A DNA stretch of 11,668 nt from an uncultured Clostridia bacterium (lineage in GTDB: Bacteria; Bacillota; Clostridia; Saccharofermentanales; DTU023): positions 1 through 11,668 of the forward strand of contig CAMYEY010000041.1 in the NCBI GenBank assembly GCA_947254895.1. Direction: 5' to 3'. Numbering within the stretch: position 1 is the first letter of the stretch; each line of letters starts with the position of its first letter. Positions 8,600-11,668 of this stretch are shown in pieces. The position numbers and the translations under genes are program-made. The notes beneath the pieces are model-generated. The model was not told where the DNA came from. It saw only the letters and a program-made list of their open reading frames with translations, and ran no database searches.

Positions 8600-8659
8600 A
8601 AATTTTCCTTTTAAAGTTATTTTATCAAAGTATATAACATTAAGACTGAGAGATCTTCT
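8600..8659 (-). other. uppS-cdsA intergenic spacer with ribosome binding site
   Basis: This 60-base AT-rich gap is the longest inside the uppS-to-polC cluster. It holds the cdsA ribosome binding site (AAGGA) and a short AGAGA/TCTCT inverted repeat (8649-8661) right at the uppS stop. TATA-rich stretches (TATACT, TAAAAT) could serve as a -10 element, but I find no well-spaced -35, so no promoter is called. Confidence 0.35.
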
Positions 8660-9400
8660 CTAGACGCCACCGAAGCGACGGTCACGGCTAGAAAACTCTT
8701 TAAGGGCAGCAACGAGATCATCTCGCCCAAAATCAGGCCAAAGCTTAGGGGTAAAATAAAGCTCTGTGTAAGAAAGCTGCCAAAGCAAAAAATTGGAAAT
8801 TCTTTGTTCTCCGCCCGGCCTAATCAAAAGGTCGGGGTCTGGCAGTTCAGCAAGGTAGAGATGATTAGCCAAGTCTTCAACCTGTAAGTCTTTCTCATTT
8901 TTCTTTCCACTGGCTAAATCTTGAGCCAAGAGTTTAGCAGCTTGGAGGATTTCCTGGCGCCCGCCGTAACTTAAGGCTATATTGACCTGTATCCTATCTC
9001 TAGATAGAGACTCCATCTCAGCTTCACGGGCTGCAGCAAGAGTTTTTTCAGGTAAGTCCTCAAGCTGGCCAAAAAAATGCAAACGCACCTTTTCTCTTGC
9101 CAATTCAGCCTGATACTTATCAAAGAAGTCAATAAGGAGCTGCATGAGATTATCTACCTCAGCTTTAGGCCTCTGCCAATTTTCTGTTGAAAAAGCATAA
9201 ACCGTAACATAAGGAATCCCTAGGTCAGCTGACCAGCGAATAAATTGGTGGAGGGTTTCGGCTCCTGCCTTATGCCCAGCCTGTCTAGGCAGCCCCCTAC
9301 GCTTAGCCCAGCGACCATTACCGTCCATTATGACTGCTAAGTGCTGGGGAACCTTTAAGGGCTGGTCTTTGATCTTATTAGCTTTTCTTCTAAAAAACAT
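8660..9400 (-). CDS. uppS: Undecaprenyl diphosphate synthase (cis-prenyltransferase)
   Basis: Adds eight isopentenyl units in cis to farnesyl diphosphate, giving the C55 lipid carrier for peptidoglycan and other wall polymers; peripheral at the membrane. At 246 residues it has the usual size. Key positions match the family: MDGNGRWAKRRG (25-36) with catalytic D26, SYGGRQEI (144-151), the IPP-site segment RPGGEQR (194-200) with R194, R200 and E213, then NFLLWQLSYTELYF (203-216). Proline at 195 stands where Thr is usual (RTGGE or RTSGE). A TTGGAG ribosome binding site lies 5 bases before the ATG and directly follows the U-tract of an intrinsic terminator, so its expression may be set by readthrough. 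It is the first gene of a close cluster reaching to polC. Confidence 0.97.
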   Translation of the reverse strand: MFFRRKANKIKDQPLKVPQHLAVIMDGNGRWAKRRGLPRQAGHKAGAETLHQFIRWSADLGIPYVTVYAFSTENWQRPKAEVDNLMQLLIDFFDKYQAELAREKVRLHFFGQLEDLPEKTLAAAREAEMESLSRDRIQVNIALSYGGRQEILQAAKLLAQDLASGKKNEKDLQVEDLANHLYLAELPDPDLLIRPGGEQRISNFLLWQLSYTELYFTPKLWPDFGRDDLVAALKEFSSRDRRFGGV

Positions 9401-9409
9401 GCTTGCTCC

Positions 9410-9440
9410 AAAAATAAAGCCGGTCTGACTGGAGCCGGCT
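9410..9440 (-). terminator. Intrinsic terminator or attenuator between frr and uppS
   Basis: The minus strand reads AGCCGG (9440-9435), an 11-base loop region, CCGGCT (9423-9418), then TTATTTTT. The stem is 6 GC-rich pairs followed by a U-rich tract, the usual intrinsic terminator form. Its last T is nine bases before the uppS ATG and touches the GGAG site, leaving no room for a promoter between terminator and gene. It may act as a partial terminator or attenuator rather than a full stop. Confidence 0.75.
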
Positions 9441-9467
9441 CTATACGTTTAATGCTGAAATGTGAAA
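9440..9467 (-). promoter_or_regulatory. Weak candidate promoter for uppS upstream of the terminator
   Basis: TTTCAC (9467-9462) and TATAGA (9445-9440) on the minus strand are separated by 16 bases. Matches to TTGACA and TATAAT are partial. If used, transcription would start inside the terminator hairpin, disrupting it for that transcript. This is low-grade evidence and is listed only because the gene cluster downstream needs some source of transcription. Confidence 0.2.
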
Positions 9468-9468
9468 T

Positions 9469-10041
9469 TTAAATTTCCATCAGCTCTTTATTTTTCTTTT
9501 CTACGGTTTTATCTACCAGATCAACATATTTATCTGTCAGCTCTTGGATATCTTTCTCAAAGTTGTAGAGCTCATCCTCACTGATTTTATTTTGTTTTTC
9601 ATAGCCGCGATAGCTATCAATACCGTCCCTACGGGCGTTACGAACTGCAACCTTTGCCTGTTCTCCGAGCTTATTAACGTCTTTTACCAGGTCTTTTCTT
9701 CTTTCCTCAGTTAACTGAGGAAAAATTAGCCTAACCAGCTTACCATCACTTTGGGGATTAATACCAAGATCAGAAGTATTGATAGCCTTCTCAATAGCTT
9801 TAAGCATATTGGCTTCCCATGGCTGGATTGTGATCATCCGAGCTTCTGGAACTTGAATATTGGCTACCTGATTCAGGGCAGTTTCCACCCCATAATAATC
9901 CACAAATATTTTATCTAGAACCCTTGGGTTAGCCCGACCTGCCCTAATCCCGTTAAGATTTTCCTCAAGGTTTTTAAGGGCAGCCTGCATCTTTTCCTCA
10001 TATGCTTTTAGTGCATCCTTACCGACAATAACTTCTGACAT
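9469..10041 (-). CDS. frr: Ribosome recycling factor
   Basis: Splits post-termination ribosomes together with EF-G in the cytoplasm. With the ATG at 10041 the protein has 190 residues, close to the usual ~185. It shows the family's three-helix bundle with conserved stretches NGIRAGRANP near the N-terminus, LTEERRKDLVK and AVRNARRDG in the second half, and a charged C-terminal helix. An upstream in-frame TTG at 10053 would add four residues, but the GGAGGG ribosome binding site overlaps that codon, so ATG at 10041 is the real start. A good promoter lies about 30 bases upstream of the ATG and an intrinsic terminator follows the gene, so frr may be transcribed partly on its own. Confidence 0.97.
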   Translation of the reverse strand: MSEVIVGKDALKAYEEKMQAALKNLEENLNGIRAGRANPRVLDKIFVDYYGVETALNQVANIQVPEARMITIQPWEANMLKAIEKAINTSDLGINPQSDGKLVRLIFPQLTEERRKDLVKDVNKLGEQAKVAVRNARRDGIDSYRGYEKQNKISEDELYNFEKDIQELTDKYVDLVDKTVEKKNKELMEI

Positions 10042-10045
10042 AAGA

Positions 10046-10051
10046 CCCTCC
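10046..10051 (-). promoter_or_regulatory. Ribosome binding site deciding the frr start
   Basis: GGAGGG on the minus strand lies 4 bases before the ATG at 10041. It overlaps the alternative in-frame TTG start at 10053-10051, which therefore cannot use it. This fixes the shorter start. Confidence 0.8.
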
Positions 10052-10068
10052 AATTAATCGATAGTCCT

Positions 10069-10097
10069 ATTATACATAAATTCTACCCGGAGGTAAA
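10069..10097 (-). promoter_or_regulatory. Sigma-A-type promoter upstream of frr
   Basis: On the minus strand TTTACC (10097-10092, 4 of 6 to TTGACA) and a perfect TATAAT (10074-10069) are separated by exactly 17 bases. Transcription would start near 10062, giving a leader of about 20 bases with the GGAGGG site. It sits in the pyrH-frr gap of 127 bases, much longer than most other gaps here, which supports a real promoter. Confidence 0.65.
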
Positions 10098-10145
10098 AGT
10101 ACTGACGAGGCAGAATGGTTCATCAGCCCCTTGGGAAACATAATC

Positions 10146-10161
10146 GGCTGAGCTATCAGCC
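10146..10161 (-). terminator. Weak hairpin after pyrH
   Basis: The minus strand GGCTGA-TAGC-TCAGCC is a perfect 6-bp stem with a 4-base loop, starting seven bases past the pyrH stop. It is followed by GATTATGTTT, which is only partly T-rich. It could be a weak terminator or a 3'-end stabiliser. Together with the promoter just downstream it suggests a transcription boundary between pyrH and frr. Confidence 0.4.
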
Positions 10162-10168
10162 CCACACA

Positions 10169-10870
10169 TCAAGGAAAAATAAGGCTACCTAACTTCTCCC
10201 CCTTGAGGATCTTCAGAAGATTATTCGGTTCTGTAATGTTAAAAATCTGGACTGAAAGCTTATTATCTCGGCAGATGGCCGCAGCAGCCGCATCGATAAC
10301 CTTAAGGTCTTTAGCTAAGACCTCAGCCAGGCTGATTTCATCATATTTGACCGCATCCGGATAAACTTTTGGATCTTTATCATAAATCCCATCAACCAGC
10401 GTACCCTTAAGGACTAGGTCAGCTCCAATCTCAGCAGCCCTCAAAGCAGCAGCTGAGTCCGTCGAAAAGAAAGGGCTACCTGTTCCACCGGCAAAAATCA
10501 GAACCATTCCCTTGTCTAAATACTCCTTGGCTCTCGCTTGGACAAAACTTTCTGTAATTCTAGGCATATCAATAGCATTCATCACCTGACACCCCGTACC
10601 GGTCTGCCGCACAGCATCCGCTAAAGCCATTGCATTCATAGTCGTTGCCAGCATCCCAATCTGGTCAGCTGTCACCCTATCCATCTGAGGATTGGTACGT
10701 CCCCGCCAAAAATTACCGCCACCTACAACTATAGCCAATTGAATACCCAAATCGTGGACAGACTTAATCAGGTCAGCAAATTGCTTAACTTGGTCATCGT
10801 TTATACCCTGTCCCTGATTTCCTGCCAAAGACTCGCCGCTCAGCTTTAACATTATCCTTTGATAAGACAC
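10169..10870 (-). CDS. pyrH: UMP kinase
   Basis: Bacterial UMP kinase of the amino-acid-kinase fold; phosphorylates UMP to UDP for all pyrimidine nucleotides. From the GTG at 10870 the protein has 233 residues, normal for the family. Motifs in this numbering: KLSGESL (9-15), GGGNFWRG (50-57), DRVTADQIGMLATTMNAMAL (64-83), GTGSPFFSTD (129-138) and VDGIYDKDP (159-167). An in-frame TTG at 10882 would add four residues but lacks a ribosome binding site. The GTG has GGGGGA four bases upstream and yields the usual short lead (about eight residues) before KLSGE, so I prefer it. The gene is flanked by a strong terminator upstream and a hairpin downstream. Identity certain, start moderately sure. Confidence 0.96.
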   Translation of the reverse strand: MSYQRIMLKLSGESLAGNQGQGINDDQVKQFADLIKSVHDLGIQLAIVVGGGNFWRGRTNPQMDRVTADQIGMLATTMNAMALADAVRQTGTGCQVMNAIDMPRITESFVQARAKEYLDKGMVLIFAGGTGSPFFSTDSAAALRAAEIGADLVLKGTLVDGIYDKDPKVYPDAVKYDEISLAEVLAKDLKVIDAAAAAICRDNKLSVQIFNITEPNNLLKILKGEKLGSLIFP

Positions 10871-10874
10871 ATTT

Positions 10875-10880
10875 TCCCCC
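10875..10880 (-). promoter_or_regulatory. Ribosome binding site favouring the GTG start of pyrH
   Basis: GGGGGA on the minus strand is four bases before GTG at 10870. The alternative TTG at 10882-10880 overlaps this purine run and has only TATCTGTT before it. The match to the consensus is imperfect, so the start choice stays moderately sure. Confidence 0.5.
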
Positions 10881-10902
10881 AAAACAGATATAGATTTAAA
10901 GT

Positions 10903-10932
10903 AAAAAAAAGGTGTACCGGTCGGTACACCTT
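10903..10932 (-). terminator. Strong intrinsic terminator after tsf
   Basis: The minus strand has AAGGTGTACC (10932-10923), loop GACC, GGTACACCTT (10918-10909): a perfect 10-bp stem, continued by a T-run that ends at 10903. It begins seven bases beyond the tsf stop codon. This is the clearest regulatory element in the window and marks the end of the rpsB-tsf transcript, at least in part. Confidence 0.93.
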
Positions 10933-10939
10933 AGTGATC

Positions 10940-11593
10940 TTAGTGAGCCATTTGCTTAGCAACTTCGGCTGCAAAATCTTCATTTTTCTTTTCTAAGCCT
11001 TCACCCAACTCATAGCGAGTAAAGCGCCTGACTTGAATGTTTTCCCCGATCTTGCCAACCATTTCTTTAACCATAGTTGTTATGGTCTTGGAATCATCCT
11101 TGATAAAGGCTTGTTCCATCAAGCAATTAGCCTGGTAAAATTTCTCTAAGCGGCCTTCAACAATCCGGTCAACAATTTTTTCCGGTTTACCTTCGTTAAG
11201 GGCTTGATTTCTGGCAATTTCACGCTCTGATTCTAGGACACTTTCAGGAACATCTTCCCTGTTCAGATAAGGTGGGTTCATTGATGCAACCTGCATAGCT
11301 ATGTCTTTAACCATCTGCTTAAAGTCTTCATTCTTTGCAGCAAAATCAGTTTCAATATTAACTTCGATTAAAACACCGATCCGGCCATCACCGTGTATGT
11401 AAGAATCAACAATACCTTCGGCAGCAATCCTACCGGCCTTTTTGTCAGCACCTGCTATTCCCTTTTCTCTTAACCAAGCAACGGCTTTATCCATATCACC
11501 GTCAGTCTCAGTTAAGGCCTTTTTGCAGTCCATCATGCCTGAACCGGTCATCTCACGTAATTCTTTGACTAGTGAAGCTGTAATTTTGGCCAT
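10940..11593 (-). CDS. tsf: Elongation factor Ts, short form
   Basis: Nucleotide exchange factor that releases GDP from EF-Tu in the cytoplasm. The protein has 217 residues, shorter than the ~283-293 of E. coli and Bacillus but like the compact form of Thermus and many Clostridia. The N-terminal UBA-like domain (about 1-50: LVKELREMTGSGMMDCKKAL) carries the EF-Tu contact region, and the core holds the TDF motif (82-84, in ETDFAAKNEDF). Only one core subdomain fits in this length. The ATG at 11593 follows a strong GAGGAGG site by 6 bases. It lies 33 bases after the rpsB stop, the standard S2/EF-Ts pair, and ends at a strong terminator. Confidence 0.97.
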   Translation of the reverse strand: MAKITASLVKELREMTGSGMMDCKKALTETDGDMDKAVAWLREKGIAGADKKAGRIAAEGIVDSYIHGDGRIGVLIEVNIETDFAAKNEDFKQMVKDIAMQVASMNPPYLNREDVPESVLESEREIARNQALNEGKPEKIVDRIVEGRLEKFYQANCLMEQAFIKDDSKTITTMVKEMVGKIGENIQVRRFTRYELGEGLEKKNEDFAAEVAKQMAH

Positions 11594-11626
11594 AATATCC
11601 TCCTCTATAATTAGCTTTATATCCTC

Positions 11627-11668
11627 TTAAATCATCATGTCTTCAATTTCTTCGGCTGCTTCTTCTTT
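11627..11668 (-). CDS. rpsB: Ribosomal protein S2, last 13 codons only
   Basis: The minus strand from the right edge reads in frame KEEAAEEIEDMMI followed by TAA (11629-11627). S2 proteins often end in an acidic Glu-rich tail, and rpsB precedes tsf in nearly all bacteria. The rest of the gene lies outside the window, so the call rests on position and tail composition only. The 33-base gap to tsf contains only the tsf ribosome binding site and an AGAGGA stretch. Confidence 0.8.
   Translation of the reverse strand, partial: KEEAAEEIEDMMI

Noticed and set aside
9464..9477. Perfect 14-base AT palindrome GAAATTTAAATTTC across the frr stop codon
   Set aside because: Roughly one palindrome of this length is expected by chance in a window this size, and it overlaps coding sequence; no operator role can be supported.
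10100..10165. tRNA-like 5' segment on the minus strand (GGGGCTGATAGCTCAGCC, resembling acceptor plus D-arm)
   Set aside because: No anticodon stem-loop, no TpsiC arm (GTTCGAATC type) and no matching 3' acceptor strand follow; it is better explained as the hairpin after pyrH.
1..11668. Mobile elements, CRISPR repeats, phage or defence genes
   Set aside because: No transposase, integrase, repeat array or foreign-looking gene was seen; all genes are core and share one strand and a conserved order.

Overview
The window is a conserved chromosomal housekeeping block of a Gram-positive bacterium, most likely a member of the Clostridia (Bacillota). Every gene lies on the minus strand, so transcription runs from high to low coordinates. 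The order is rpsB (last 13 codons only), tsf, pyrH, frr, uppS, cdsA, dxr, rseP, ispG, polC (3' end beyond the left edge). The PolC-type replicase, the order tsf-pyrH-frr-uppS-cdsA-dxr-rseP, and ispG directly before polC (proS stands there in Bacillus) all point to Clostridia. Base composition is moderate and looks even across the window. I cannot name the genus.

Right part (about 10.0-11.67 kb): translation and nucleotide genes. These are the end of ribosomal protein S2, EF-Ts in a short form, UMP kinase and ribosome recycling factor. A textbook intrinsic terminator follows tsf. A weaker hairpin follows pyrH, and a good sigma-A-type promoter lies just before frr. A second intrinsic terminator sits between frr and uppS, with its U-tract touching the uppS ribosome binding site.

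Middle part (about 4.06-9.4 kb): envelope and isoprenoid genes, tightly packed. UppS makes undecaprenyl diphosphate, CdsA makes CDP-diacylglycerol, Dxr and IspG are two steps of the MEP isoprenoid pathway, and RseP is a site-2 intramembrane protease with two PDZ-like segments. Dxr and IspG supply the IPP/DMAPP that UppS consumes.

Left part (1-4025): a single uninterrupted reading frame encoding DNA polymerase III PolC. It starts at a TTG codon and runs off the left edge after 1341 codons. The OB, PHP and polymerase parts look intact. The 3'-5' proofreading exonuclease domain is present by position and length but has lost nearly all recognisable catalytic residues. This is the most interesting observation in the window. 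I see no mobile element, CRISPR array, tRNA, rRNA or new multi-gene system; the rest is ordinary core genome.
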